Below, in pieces: positions 7,147 to 16,043 of a stretch of DNA of 64,000 nucleotides. A program made the position numbers and the translations under genes. The DNA comes from Planctomicrobium sp051465645 (GTDB lineage Bacteria; Planctomycetota; Planctomycetia; Planctomycetales; Planctomycetaceae). The DNA is taken from NCBI RefSeq assembly GCF_051465645.1, contig NZ_CP195790.1:3472001-3536000 (forward strand). The letters run 5' to 3'. The notes under the pieces were generated by a model. That model did not search any database. It saw only the letters and a list, made by a program, of their open reading frames with translations, and was not told the origin of the DNA. Numbering within the stretch: the stretch's first letter is position 1; each line of letters opens with the position of its first letter.

Positions 7147-7913
7147 GGACGATTCCTTTCATTGGCCGGTTTCTCAAAAATCATGCAGGTGTCGTGCAGT
7201 CCAGGGATAAAGCTGGAGCGGTAGACCTTGCGGGAACTGCTGGCTCCGTGGCTGAACCGGATGATGTCGGTGCAACATTGCTGAAGACCATTCGCAAACG
7301 CCAGTCGCTTGGTGTGCCAGGTGAGGGGAACAAATCCTTCCTCCCGGTCGCAGTAGTCTCCCATCAGGATCGCCAGTTTCCCGTGCGGTTTCAGAGCGTG
7401 GGCCGAGTTCCGGATGAACTGGCCGTAGCGTCTCAGAAAGTGGTCCAGCGTTGGTGAGCGGGACAAATCACGCGGATCGTCAGCGTAGAGTTTCTGCCGC
7501 CAGTAAGCCGGGTGTGCCCAGATGAAGTCGAACGTCTCGGCTTTGGGGGCGTCTTCGGTACTGCAAGCGTCGTATCCCTGATGAATGTCGAACGACATGC
7601 AGGGGATGTTCAGCTCTTTACAGACGTCGGCACAGGTTCCAGAGCCGGTCATGGGGTCGAACACCAGTCCCGGCTGGAAGTAGAGCAGCAGGTCTTTGAT
7701 CAGGTTACCGCCGCAGTTGCCGGGATACTTTCGGTCGCCATATTCACCGGCGCGATGGAAGTGATAGAGGCTCGTCAGGTGAGGGACCGGACTCCCGTTG
7801 CGGGGAGCCACCGGCAGCCGGGCATATTTCGGAATGGTATTTCGCGGCAGCATGTCCACCTTCGGTTGCATTCGGGCTGCATAGAACGGATTGATGATGC
7901 TGGACTGTTTCAT
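7143..7913 (-). CDS. DNA methyltransferase (N4-cytosine/N6-adenine type)
   Basis: 256 residues. The SAM-binding motif I is DPMTGSGT (86-93) and the catalytic motif IV is HPAY (134-137), a variant of the usual (D/N/S)PPY, within FDFIWAHPAYW. A helix before motif I contains HFHRAGEYGDRKYPG. Motif I lies before motif IV, the gamma or beta-like arrangement. No restriction endonuclease is adjacent, so it is an orphan methylase, as often found on plasmids where it may protect from host restriction or tune gene expression. It overlaps both neighbours by four bases and is surely part of the surrounding minus-strand operon. The target sequence cannot be told. Confidence 0.82.
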   Translation of the reverse strand: MKQSSIINPFYAARMQPKVDMLPRNTIPKYARLPVAPRNGSPVPHLTSLYHFHRAGEYGDRKYPGNCGGNLIKDLLLYFQPGLVFDPMTGSGTCADVCKELNIPCMSFDIHQGYDACSTEDAPKAETFDFIWAHPAYWRQKLYADDPRDLSRSPTLDHFLRRYGQFIRNSAHALKPHGKLAILMGDYCDREEGFVPLTWHTKRLAFANGLQQCCTDIIRFSHGASSSRKVYRSSFIPGLHDTCMIFEKPANERNRP

Positions 7914-8173
7914 GCTTCGTCTCCTTTCTGTTGATGTTGAGCAATCGCGTTTCGCAGGTGTGGTTCGTAGTGATCCCCTCGGAACGAATTGGAACCGAAG
8001 GCGACATCCCCGAACGCCAGCTTGTCGAGATTGAAGACTGCAGCATGGTGCTGTTGTTCAAAGACAATCCCGACCATGCGTCCCTGACTGGAATCCCGGA
8101 AGATCAGGACATGGAAGGGAGAACCGGAGATTCCGTTGCGGTGATACTGGATGGCGTCAAATGTCAGTTGCAT
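7910..8173 (-). CDS. Hypothetical plasmid protein
   Basis: 87 residues (QLTFDAIQYHRNGISGSPFH then VLIFRDSSQGRMVGIVFE). Its stop overlaps the methyltransferase start by four bases. The middle looks like an alternating beta-sheet protein and the C-terminus is helical (HLRNAIAQHQQKGDEA). Not recognised beyond resembling small proteins that accompany plasmid methylases. Confidence 0.65.
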   Translation of the reverse strand: MQLTFDAIQYHRNGISGSPFHVLIFRDSSQGRMVGIVFEQQHHAAVFNLDKLAFGDVAFGSNSFRGDHYEPHLRNAIAQHQQKGDEA

Positions 8174-8177
8174 GGTT

Positions 8178-8549
8178 CTAACCTCCCGTTTTGGTCATCG
8201 ACTTCTTCAGATCGTCAAGACGGCTGGTGATGGCGGTGACGTGATCGGGCAGGGAGAAAGAGGATTCCTGCAAAGATTCGACCGTCCTCAACAGGGCTTC
8301 GACGCGCCGGGTAAGTTGTATTCGGGCATTCGCACCGACCGGGTAAAGGCCGTTGGCGGTCGCTTCGATGACGTCGAGATGGCATTGGTTTCGCTCGTAG
8401 TCGTCGCGGGCGGCGACCAGCACTTTCCAGGCTTGCTCTTCGTCGAGATCAGGCCGCCTGGTCAAAACATCATCCAGCGACCAGATGAGGGCGACCATGT
8501 CTTCGGCTTCAAGAATGGCGTTGAAATTGATGGTAAATCCTCGTGTCAT
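8178..8549 (-). CDS. Hypothetical helical protein
   Basis: 123 residues from the ATG at 8549, which has AAGGAGG just upstream; an earlier in-frame start at 8567 lacks one. It starts TRGFTINFNAILEAEDM and is predicted mostly helical, with a probable coiled coil in RRVEALLRTVESLQ. It ends four bases before the 8173 start, so it belongs to the methyltransferase operon. No function recognised. Confidence 0.65.
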   Translation of the reverse strand: MTRGFTINFNAILEAEDMVALIWSLDDVLTRRPDLDEEQAWKVLVAARDDYERNQCHLDVIEATANGLYPVGANARIQLTRRVEALLRTVESLQESSFSLPDHVTAITSRLDDLKKSMTKTGG

Positions 8550-8559
8550 GGTTGCCTCC

Positions 8560-8709
8560 TTACTCAACGTTGGCGATCTGGAGGCGAAGCTCGGCGAACT
8601 CCCGTTCCAGTTCTTCGTGCTGGTCGAAGTCAGGATCGCATCCGGCGGAGAGCAGATCGGTCAGTTCATAGAGACGGGATTGCAGGTCGTTGTGATTGGT
8701 GTAGGTCAT
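8560..8709 (-). CDS. Very small acidic helical protein
   Basis: 49 residues starting at 8709 with AAAGGA upstream, ten bases before the next gene. The sequence is acidic and helical (HEELEREFAELRLQIANVE) and could form a short coiled coil. Operon position is the main support. Confidence 0.5.
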   Translation of the reverse strand: MTYTNHNDLQSRLYELTDLLSAGCDPDFDQHEELEREFAELRLQIANVE

Positions 8710-8767
8710 GAATCGAATCCTTTCTTGAATGGTGGGGGCAGGCGGCCTGCCTGCCCCGGTGATTTGA

Positions 8768-8974
8768 TTACTCTTTGTTTTCGCTGGCGATGCGGAGAGT
8801 GACGCGGCCGTCGAGGGGGACGCATTCCAGCTGGATGTTGAATCCCTTGCCATCGGCGTGGGGCCAGACGCTGCCGATGCGGGTCCAGAACCCGTTTTTG
8901 TTCTCGCCACGATCACGCACCTGATAGGCAATGTAGCTCGGTGTTTTGCTGGAGGATTTCGAGTTGTTCGACAT
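8768..8974 (-). CDS. Small conserved plasmid-borne protein
   Basis: 68 residues from the ATG at 8974, first gene of the minus-strand operon running to 6719. The core IAYQVRDRG and WTRIGSVWPHADGKGFNIQ then PLDGRVTLR matches a small protein often found on conjugative plasmids and annotated only as hypothetical. Strands alternate with short turns, so a small beta-rich fold is likely. Function unknown. Confidence 0.65.
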   Translation of the reverse strand: MSNNSKSSSKTPSYIAYQVRDRGENKNGFWTRIGSVWPHADGKGFNIQLECVPLDGRVTLRIASENKE

Positions 8975-9502
8975 GGTGCGATTCCTTTCGTTTCCGGTTC
9001 CGGCTGCGACCATCGCGGCCTGATGGCACCCGTCACAAAGTCGCCACAGTTCGGGGTGAAACGAGCGCAGCGAACCGGGCAATGGGAAAATTGGGGGAGA
9101 CCTTCAGGGGGAACCGATTTTCCCGTTGAGCGGCCCGACGGCGGCTTTAGGAGTGCCTGCTCAGAAGGCCGTGTGTGCAGTCGGATGGAACAGAGTGGGA
9201 ATCGCCTGCCGTGATCAGCGAGATTTTCCGTATCAGTCAACCAGACAGGATTTGCCTGACTTGAATCGTGGTCTCGGAAGATCAACGGTTGTCTGATCCA
9301 CTCGATGCCTTGCCTGGACACTTGGGATGCAGCCCGTTCAACATCCTGTTTGCAGTGCGTTTTCGGTCGGTTTCCATAGAATCGATGCTGCCAGCGAAGA
9401 GCAACACGCCCCAAATCGGGACGGTTCCGCTGTCTTATCTATAGATTCAGCGACTTATACTGCATTAACCATTTCACACCTGGTAACGGTGTAGAATGAG
9501 TC
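8975..9502. other. Divergent intergenic region before the relaxase (possible oriT region)
   Basis: About 530 bases between the minus-strand small-gene operon and the plus-strand relaxase remnant. It must contain divergent promoters. MobF-type transfer origins normally lie next to the relaxase gene, so oriT may be here, but no clear nick-site motif was recognised. Confidence 0.35.
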
Positions 9503-11016
9503 ATGCTACGGATCATTCAAAACACCTCTGCGGTCGGTGCGAAGAGTTATTACAGCACGGCGGACTATTACACCGAAGGGCAGGAACTGACCGGCCAGTG
9601 GCGGGGGGAGGGAGCCAGGCGGCTCGGCCTGTCCGGTGACGTCCAGAAATCCCAATGGGATGCGCTCTGCGATAACCAACATCCCCAGCCGGCCAGACGC
9701 TCACGCTCCGCCAGAAAGAGCATCGTCGGATTGGTTATGACTTCAACTTCCATGTCCCGAAGTCGGTGTCCGTCCTGTATGCCATGACGGAAGATGAACG
9801 ACTGCTCGATGCATTCCGGGATTCCGTGCATGAGACAATGCTGGATATGGAATCGGAAATGAAAACCCGTGTTCGCAAACAGGGAAAGAATGACAACCGG
9901 ACCACCGGCAACATGGTCTGGGGCGAATTCATTCATACCACATCCCGGCCGATCGACGGGGTTCCCGATCCGCACCTGCATGCCCATTGCTTTGTGTTCA
10001 ACACGACGTTCGATGAACAGGAGCGGGCATGGAAGGCCGGGCAATTCAGCGACCTTAAACGAGACGCCTCGTATTTTGAGGCGTTGTTCCATTCCCGGTT
10101 CGCACAGAAACTGACCGAACTGGGGCTGGATGTCGAACGAACGAAAACCGGCTGGGAGTTGCAGGGACTTTCCAAGGAGACGTTGAGCAAGTTCTCGCGG
10201 CGAACGGCTCAGATTGAAGAGGAAGCCCAACGCAAGGGGATCACTGATCCGAATCAGAAAGCGGAATTGGGGGCCAAAACACGGGCGGGCAAAGCGAAAA
10301 ATCTGTCGCCCTGGCAATTGCATGATCAATGGCAATCCAGGTTGGATGCCGGTGAAGCGGACGCTCTTGGCTCGCTGGCATTTCAGATGGAGCAACGTTC
10401 TTTTCAAGATGATCCACTCGCAGCCAAGGAGGCGGTGCAGGCGTCGGCTGATCATGGTTTTGAACGGAAATCGGTTGTGCCGGAACGCACGCTCCTGGCC
10501 GATGCTCTCAAGCGTTCTGTCGGGAAATCTTCTGCCGACACCGTTCACCACCAGTTCCAGAGTTACGGGTTCCTGACCGCCAATCGGGACGGTCGGAAGA
10601 TGGCGACCACCCGTAATGTGCTGGTCGAAGAACGCTCGATGCTCAACTTTGCCCGTCGCGGCCGGGGAACCTGCCGTCCCTTCCGTCTTAAACCTCATGA
10701 GTTCCGGAGAACCTGGCTCAATGCCGGTCAGCGAAAAACGGTCGAGCATATCCTGGGGTCGCGCGATCGGGTCATCCTGATCCGCGGCGCGGCCGGTGTC
10801 GGCAAGACCTCCATGATGCAGGAAGCGGTGGAAGCGATTGAGGCCAGTGGAACGAACGTGTTCACGTTCGCTCCCTCGGCGCCCACCATCCGTGGGAAAC
10901 TCCAACGACCTGATTTCCGTGCCGTCCGCAGCCGTGCGAATGGAACGCAGCCTGGCCCGCAGGACGGCCCGCAGAGTGACCTCATTGCGGGCCATTCTGC
11001 GGGCCACAGAATTTGA
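9503..11016 (+). pseudogene. MobF (TrwC/TraI-like) conjugative relaxase, frameshifted and truncated
   Basis: The start reads LRIIQNTSAVGAKSYYSTAD, carrying the tyrosines expected of a TrwC-type relaxase (positions 16-17 and 22-23). Near 9687 one base appears missing: the +1 frame continues as RQKEHRRIGYDFNFHVPKSV and then stays open. The metal-binding HUH-type triad is visible as PDPHLHAHCF. The helicase half begins with Walker A GAAGVGKTS, but shortly after FTFAPSA the sequence diverges and stops at 11016, so almost the whole helicase (normally several hundred residues more) is gone. The relaxase is therefore probably dead, unless the frame change is a sequencing error, and even then the helicase is absent. 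Its loss contrasts with the intact coupling protein at 17.9 kb. Confidence 0.85.
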
Positions 11017-11049
11017 GGTTTTTCCAGTATTTCACGACGATTTTCCCGC

Positions 11050-11093
11050 AAAGGTGTCAGATATCAGTGTCTGCTGACACCTTTGGTGACACC
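11050..11093. repeat. Inverted repeats of TGACACC upstream of a kinase-like gene (candidate operator)
   Basis: A perfect 11-bp inverted repeat AAAGGTGTCAG (11050-11060) / CTGACACCTTT (11074-11084) with a 13-base loop is followed at once by the palindrome GGTG-A-CACC (11085-11093). Three TGACACC half-sites in 44 bases, 41 bases before the next start codon, look like a repressor site; a terminator is less likely because no T-tract follows. Confidence 0.5.
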
Positions 11094-11134
11094 TTCACCA
11101 ACACCCTGCACACACGGAGGGATTCAATTCCACC

Positions 11135-12118
11135 ATGTCCCAGCGGAAGATTCGCGTTCGGGGCCGGTGGCGTCCCTATCTGGAACGTCGTCCGATTCGG
11201 GGGCGTGATTACTACCTGCTGGAGCAGATCGGCAGCCCGTTTCGTCGGCGTTATCAGGCGTTCGCTCCCGACTGCGGACCGGAGGGGGATTTCTTCCTGG
11301 TGCAGCGACTCCGGGCCGACGAAGTGACGGACAGCCGACTGGCCGTCCTTCGCCGTCTAACCGACGACGGCTTCCCCCGTGTCTGGGAGTGGCAACGGCA
11401 CGGTGAGGACGTCGATCTCGTGATGAGTTGGATTGAGGGAACCACGCTGACGAACTATTTCGAGAACATCCGCACGGGACGCCGTCCGCGACTTGATCCC
11501 GCGCACGCCCTGCGGATGTGTCTCGGGCTGGCATCATCCGTCTGCCGTCTGCACCACAAACTGCAAATCGGCCACGGGGACATCCAGCCGCCGAACATCA
11601 TCGTCACTCGCGACCCGAGCCGTCTGGTGCTCATCGACTTCAGCAGTGCCTGGACGATCCAGCGGACCGCGTTCCGGGAAGAAGGGGACGGCCACCACCG
11701 CGCCTACGCCGCTCCCGAATTGCAGACACCCGGCATCACCCCCGGTTTCGCGGCAGACCAGTTCTCCGTGTCGGTCATCTTCTACGAACTGCTCACGCAG
11801 CAACTTCCTTACGGCGGACTCGGCGGCAAAGCAGGTCGACCGGAGTACCTCAGCGGCACCGAGAACTCCCTTATCCCCCCCAGCCAGATCTCCAAGACCT
11901 GCGCCGGACTACCCCGGTCACTCACCGAACCATTGGATCACATCATCACAAAAGGATTGGCCCTCGACCCCGCCAACCGCTACCCCGGTCGACAGGAATG
12001 GCTCGATGACCTGCACCAAGCCTCTCACCGGTTCCAGTCAAAACCGGAACTCTCGACCGTTGAGAAACTGATGACCAGGGTGATGGGATTGTTCGCAAAG
12101 TCCAAACCTGAAACGTAA
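11135..12118 (+). CDS. Ser/Thr protein kinase-like protein
   Basis: 327 residues; ATG at 11135 with ACGGAGGG upstream. A kinase fold is visible: catalytic loop HGDIQPPNI (147-155, HGD in place of HRD, Asn present), DFS at 168-170 in place of DFG, and YAAPE (191-195) for the APE motif. The usual VAIK lysine position reads LVQR, so ATP binding may be altered and the protein may be a degenerate kinase. No membrane segment or extracellular sensor is present. It starts a plus-strand group with the nuclease-like gene 110 bases downstream. A regulatory or defence role is possible but inferred only from neighbours. Confidence 0.75.
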   Translation: MSQRKIRVRGRWRPYLERRPIRGRDYYLLEQIGSPFRRRYQAFAPDCGPEGDFFLVQRLRADEVTDSRLAVLRRLTDDGFPRVWEWQRHGEDVDLVMSWIEGTTLTNYFENIRTGRRPRLDPAHALRMCLGLASSVCRLHHKLQIGHGDIQPPNIIVTRDPSRLVLIDFSSAWTIQRTAFREEGDGHHRAYAAPELQTPGITPGFAADQFSVSVIFYELLTQQLPYGGLGGKAGRPEYLSGTENSLIPPSQISKTCAGLPRSLTEPLDHIITKGLALDPANRYPGRQEWLDDLHQASHRFQSKPELSTVEKLMTRVMGLFAKSKPET

Positions 12119-12228
12119 TTCCAACTCACTGTATCTTGCATCATTTGTCTGCCAAAATGTAAAGTCTGCGACTTCATTTACCGCAAATGCCAATACATTG
12201 TTCCTGTTAAGACACTGGGACGCATGCG

Positions 12229-13011
12229 ATGCTAGAAGCACTCTTGCGCGGCAAGCTGTCTCGCGAGCAGGAGAATATGGAAGATGTTCTGACATCGAAC
12301 GTCTTCGGTTTGCTGCGATATCTTCCACCTCATGAGGGGGTGTTACCTCTCCTGGCCGTTGCCGAAGCCGTTGGCATTGGTGCGAAAAATGAGCGATATC
12401 CGTTATGTTCGTTGACGACGCCAGAGCACGTCACTGGGATTTCCGTCGAGTACGAATTTTGGCCATATTGGACAGATCCGGATTGTCTCGCCTGCGAGCC
12501 TGACGTAGTCATCCGTATTCGGGACGCCCAAGGCGGGATGTCGATAGTCCTGATCGAGGCCAAATACCTTTCGTCGAAGTCGTCGGAAGCAGACGAGATC
12601 AACCAACAGCCAAACGACCAGTTGGCACGTGAATGGGATCATCTGGTGCGTGTGGCGCAGCGTGAAAATGCTTCCGCCTACTTGGTCTACCTGACGGCCA
12701 GTATTGGAGTTCCTGAAGAAGAGATCGAAGCGTCCGTGACAGAATACCTCGCAAAGCGGATTCATGATTCGTGCCGTCCGAGAATTCTCGCACTCAGTTG
12801 GCGGCAAATCAGTGAGATTTTTAGCTCAGCAGAGCACCCGATCCTTCGAGACCTCTGCGCGCTTTCCCGGAGATTGGGCCTGACATACTTTCATGGCGTG
12901 CATTTTGCAGAGACAACTGAACTGTGGCGTTGGCGGTTCGAACGACGTCCCTACATTTGGGTTCGGCCACCAGAATTTCCCGATACCCATTGGAGATTCA
13001 GATATGAATGA
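12229..13011 (+). CDS. PD-(D/E)XK nuclease-like protein
   Basis: 260 residues, ATG at 12229. The segment CEPDVVIRIRD (D92) followed by IVLIEAKYLSSKSS (E110, K112) is a good match to the PD-(D/E)XK catalytic core, with the expected beta strands around it. The N-terminal 80 residues (EDVLTSNVFGLLRYLPP) and the aromatic C-terminus (WRWRFERRPYIWVRPPEF) are not from a family I can name. It overlaps the next gene by 8 bases, so the two are coupled. Nuclease genes with tightly linked unknown partners on mobile elements are often anti-phage or anti-plasmid systems; that is inference here. Confidence 0.68.
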   Translation: MLEALLRGKLSREQENMEDVLTSNVFGLLRYLPPHEGVLPLLAVAEAVGIGAKNERYPLCSLTTPEHVTGISVEYEFWPYWTDPDCLACEPDVVIRIRDAQGGMSIVLIEAKYLSSKSSEADEINQQPNDQLAREWDHLVRVAQRENASAYLVYLTASIGVPEEEIEASVTEYLAKRIHDSCRPRILALSWRQISEIFSSAEHPILRDLCALSRRLGLTYFHGVHFAETTELWRWRFERRPYIWVRPPEFPDTHWRFRYE

Positions 13012-13711
13012 CAGCCAACACATGGCAGTGGCTTTCCATCATTTACGCCGGTTGTGCCAGGACATTGCGTTGCTGCTCAAGACCAGCGACGAAATCTTCA
13101 AGAGGCACGGATGGAGCACGCAGTCTGGTAGCGGATGTCTCTACGCTGGTTCAGCAAGTCTCGATTGGCCGGATTACTGGTTACCCCGGCAATTCTATCG
13201 GAGCTATTGCAACCTCAGCCACGACCGGTTCCTGGTCTATGTGGCCGTCGTCATCGACCTCCCGAAAGGACGCGAACAGGAAGAGGGAATCGTCCTGATC
13301 ACTGCCGGAGGACTAAAGTATGCGGAAGCTGATCCCTCGCGAAGCGTTCCAAGACGCGAGGAAACGAATCTCTATCGGTGGCACTTGCTCCGTGCAGATC
13401 TGGAGAGTTGCAACGGTCCGAGTTGGCATGCAAAACCGTTCGCATGGAATCCGCACAGACTTTGGAAGGGTTGGGAGAAATCCCATTCCATGTTCGAATC
13501 AGCGGTAACAATGGCAATGCCTCTTCATGAAGTCAGCAATAGCGCCGATCTTGAGTCTCGGATCATCGAGCCGCTTCTGAGAGAAATCACTGAGAATGAT
13601 GCACCTCAACAAGTCTCCTCTATCATTGCTACTCAAGATATTCTGAACGATGTCCCTGACGTTGACGTCAATGGCGATTTCAACAACGACGCGCCATTCA
13701 TCGAGACTTGA
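13004..13711 (+). CDS. Unknown partner of the PD-(D/E)XK nuclease-like gene
   Basis: 235 residues from the ATG at 13004, inside the 3' end of the nuclease-like gene (8-base overlap). The first 100 residues are helical (HMAVAFHHLRRLCQDIALLL) and then an aromatic-rich stretch (LDWPDYWLPRQFYRSYCNLS). The C-terminal tail is acidic (DVPDVDVNGDFNNDAPF). No domain is recognised. Its coupling to the nuclease suggests that the two act together, for example as toxin/regulator or target-recognition partner. Confidence 0.65.
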   Translation: MNDSQHMAVAFHHLRRLCQDIALLLKTSDEIFKRHGWSTQSGSGCLYAGSASLDWPDYWLPRQFYRSYCNLSHDRFLVYVAVVIDLPKGREQEEGIVLITAGGLKYAEADPSRSVPRREETNLYRWHLLRADLESCNGPSWHAKPFAWNPHRLWKGWEKSHSMFESAVTMAMPLHEVSNSADLESRIIEPLLREITENDAPQQVSSIIATQDILNDVPDVDVNGDFNNDAPFIET

Positions 13712-13780
13712 TTGAGCTAACAGTTAATGGATAAGTCGACCTGTTTACCAGTGTTTCTATGCCATTGATGTACCGTCCGT

Positions 13781-14794
13781 TCACCGGGGTTGAACAATTC
13801 CCAACTCAACCGCCCTTTGGTGCGGCGGTATCCAGCCGAAGCGGTCGCCGCAGACGCTGTGGTACTGCTTTTTCTGATTTGGCGGGGCAGGATAGGCTGC
13901 CAACTCTTCCCCCTTGAGAACAGTCGCTGATCCCTTCTGAAGCAGGTGGGGGTAGCCGTGTTGGCAGCCACGGCACTGGTTGCCGGTGGGCGCGGCAATG
14001 GTGTACCTCTCACGTTGGGCGACCTGTAACAGTTCCCAGGTGTTGAGCAGTTCCCGCTCAACATCCGCTTTCATTTCAGGAGTGATTGGAATGAGGCGGC
14101 AACGAGACGAATTGCCGAACTTCAGGATGCCGAACGGAGCCTTGGCGACTTCGCATCGTTCGATCAATTCCGCGTACGCCGCCAGCCGGACGACATGTTG
14201 CTGGCCCCAGGAGCGTTTTCCCAGATGTTTACAGAGGACCGGGATGCGGTGCGGCGTTTTGATCAACATTCGCCACGGTTTGCCGCGCAGGGGACGGTCC
14301 GGATGGTCATGGGGATCATTGGGCTTGATGCAGTCGAACCCCGCCTTCCGCAAGGTCCACCAGTTGATGTCAATTTCTTTTTTCGGGTTCAGGTCAATTT
14401 CCATTTCGGGAGCACGAGTGTACTGCTGCCAAGCCCAGAGCAACGAAAAAATCCTGACCAGGATCTCACCCGCGCGGGCCGCTGCATAGAATGCGGGGAG
14501 TGACACGAGCGCGGCAGCAAACGGGGAGACGAGTCGCCAGAAGATCAGGACGACCAACAGAGCAGGAGCCAGCCACGTCAGCCAGAAACACAGCTTCTCC
14601 CAACAGCGGTGCAATTCTTCCCGAAAGTGAAACAAATCATAGTCGATCCAGTCATGGAGTTTTGGCCCTAGGTCCGGTTCGGCCCCTTGCTCATCGCTGG
14701 ACTCAGAGGCGATCACCCCCGCCCGGGAACAGAAGACCTGTTCTCCCAGAACGTGAACGGTTAATAACGGAAGTTCATGGTCGGAGAAATTCAT
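13781..14794 (-). CDS. Membrane-anchored Cas4/RecB-like exonuclease fold, catalytically degenerate
   Basis: 337 residues. Two or more membrane segments lie between about 64 and 120 (LCFWLTWLAPALLVVLIFW and AALVSLPAFYAAARA). The C-terminal 180 residues have the Cas4/RecB-like order: a cysteine near FDCIK, GKPWRMLIK where the catalytic GxPD is expected, IPVLCKH where PVExK is expected, the helix QQHVVRLAAYAELIE matching the QxxQxxAY motif, GILKFG, and CRGC near the end for an iron-sulfur cluster. The Asp and Glu of the active site read Trp and Leu, so it is probably not a nuclease. It starts 4 bases after the HTH-kinase gene ends, so the two form an operon. Confidence 0.65.
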   Translation of the reverse strand: MNFSDHELPLLTVHVLGEQVFCSRAGVIASESSDEQGAEPDLGPKLHDWIDYDLFHFREELHRCWEKLCFWLTWLAPALLVVLIFWRLVSPFAAALVSLPAFYAAARAGEILVRIFSLLWAWQQYTRAPEMEIDLNPKKEIDINWWTLRKAGFDCIKPNDPHDHPDRPLRGKPWRMLIKTPHRIPVLCKHLGKRSWGQQHVVRLAAYAELIERCEVAKAPFGILKFGNSSRCRLIPITPEMKADVERELLNTWELLQVAQRERYTIAAPTGNQCRGCQHGYPHLLQKGSATVLKGEELAAYPAPPNQKKQYHSVCGDRFGWIPPHQRAVELGIVQPR

Positions 14795-14798
14795 ACAT

Positions 14799-15860
14799 TC
14801 AGCCCTTTGCCCAGCGTTCCAGTTCTCTCAGCAGGGGAGACAGCCCTTCCGGCCGACGATCAGGGATCGGTTCCACACATTTCCGCAGCAGATTACCGAG
14901 ACGCTTCGGCAGTCCGGCATCACTCAAAATGGCCTTGGCTTCTCCCGCTGCCGGAGTACGACCCGCGATCGCCGCTGCTGTGAGAGCACCGAGGCTGTAG
15001 AGGTCGGATCGAATGGTAGCGGTTCCACCGTCAATCTCCGGGGCACGAAACGGATCTTCGGGCCAGTCGCTGGAGACGGAAGGGCTGCCGTCGAGGAGTT
15101 TCGCCAATTCGAAATCCGTCAGGACCGCTCGACCATTCTTGTCGGCGATCAGCACCCGCGACGGAGCGAGTTCACGAAACACGATTTCTGACCGGTGCAT
15201 CGCAGCCAGACCGTTCGCGATTTCCAGCAGCAACCTGGAGAGGAGTTCGCGTGGATATGGTCCTTCCTCAAGAACATCGGAAAGACTCTTTTCGCCGCAC
15301 CAGTCGTCAATGACCCACCAACCTTGCGGTTCCGCTGAGATAGAACTGAGGTGCAGAGCGATCTGGGGATGTGAACCGATTCTCGCACAGACTTCCGGAT
15401 GACGGGAGAGTTTGACCTGGATGTCTTTCCGGAGCTTTTGGGGCATCCAACTTAAGTGATAGAACTTTCCCCGGCCTTGCCGACTGGGAGTATGCCGATG
15501 CTGCATGCGGCAGACGATGTAATACAACCCATTGGCCGCCAGCCGCCCCTGTTCGAGATACCCGATCGTTTCCCATTCCGGGATGGGACTCCACGGTCCG
15601 GAAGGAGATGCCGGAGGGACATAATGAGGATCCCAGGAAGCTAACACTTCTGTCACGCGGACGCCGAGCGCGTCGGCCAATCGCTTCGCCGTTGCCGGTT
15701 GCACTCCTCCGGAACGAAACATCTCCTGCGTCGTGTTGAACGCCACTTTGACTTTCGTGCTGAGTGCTTTGCGGGAAAGTCCCTGATCCTTCCGGGCCCG
15801 ATCCATCAGAAACGGATCGAGATAGACCAGTTTGGGATCAATGCGCTCCGGCGACTCCAC
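14799..15860 (-). CDS. XRE-type helix-turn-helix fused to a degenerate protein-kinase domain
   Basis: 353 residues. The N-terminal 65 or so residues form an XRE-like helix-turn-helix (LSRKALSTKVKVAFNTTQEM then ATAKRLADALGV). A kinase-like domain follows: catalytic loop FRELAPSRVLI in place of HRDLKPEN, LTDFELAK in place of DFG, and FRAPE for the APE motif, with SDLYSLGAL after it. Loss of the HRD histidine, aspartate and asparagine suggests a pseudokinase that might bind a ligand or a kinase. The DNA-binding head implies transcriptional control, perhaps of the divergent genes starting at 16044 or of its own operon with the Cas4-like gene. Confidence 0.78.
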   Translation of the reverse strand: MESPERIDPKLVYLDPFLMDRARKDQGLSRKALSTKVKVAFNTTQEMFRSGGVQPATAKRLADALGVRVTEVLASWDPHYVPPASPSGPWSPIPEWETIGYLEQGRLAANGLYYIVCRMQHRHTPSRQGRGKFYHLSWMPQKLRKDIQVKLSRHPEVCARIGSHPQIALHLSSISAEPQGWWVIDDWCGEKSLSDVLEEGPYPRELLSRLLLEIANGLAAMHRSEIVFRELAPSRVLIADKNGRAVLTDFELAKLLDGSPSVSSDWPEDPFRAPEIDGGTATIRSDLYSLGALTAAAIAGRTPAAGEAKAILSDAGLPKRLGNLLRKCVEPIPDRRPEGLSPLLRELERWAKG

Positions 15861-16043
15861 GAATCGGCTCCTTTTTTCTGAGTTGATACCAGGCTGAGGC
15901 GCTTCTGAACCGCCCCCTGAGATTCAATTGCCTTCACCACAACCACGGTGATTGGCCCTTCCAATCCTCTTCTGGAATGGCCCTGACCACCACGGTCGAA
16001 CGTCACTCCATGATGAAAAAATTTCAGACCAAGGACCACCCCA

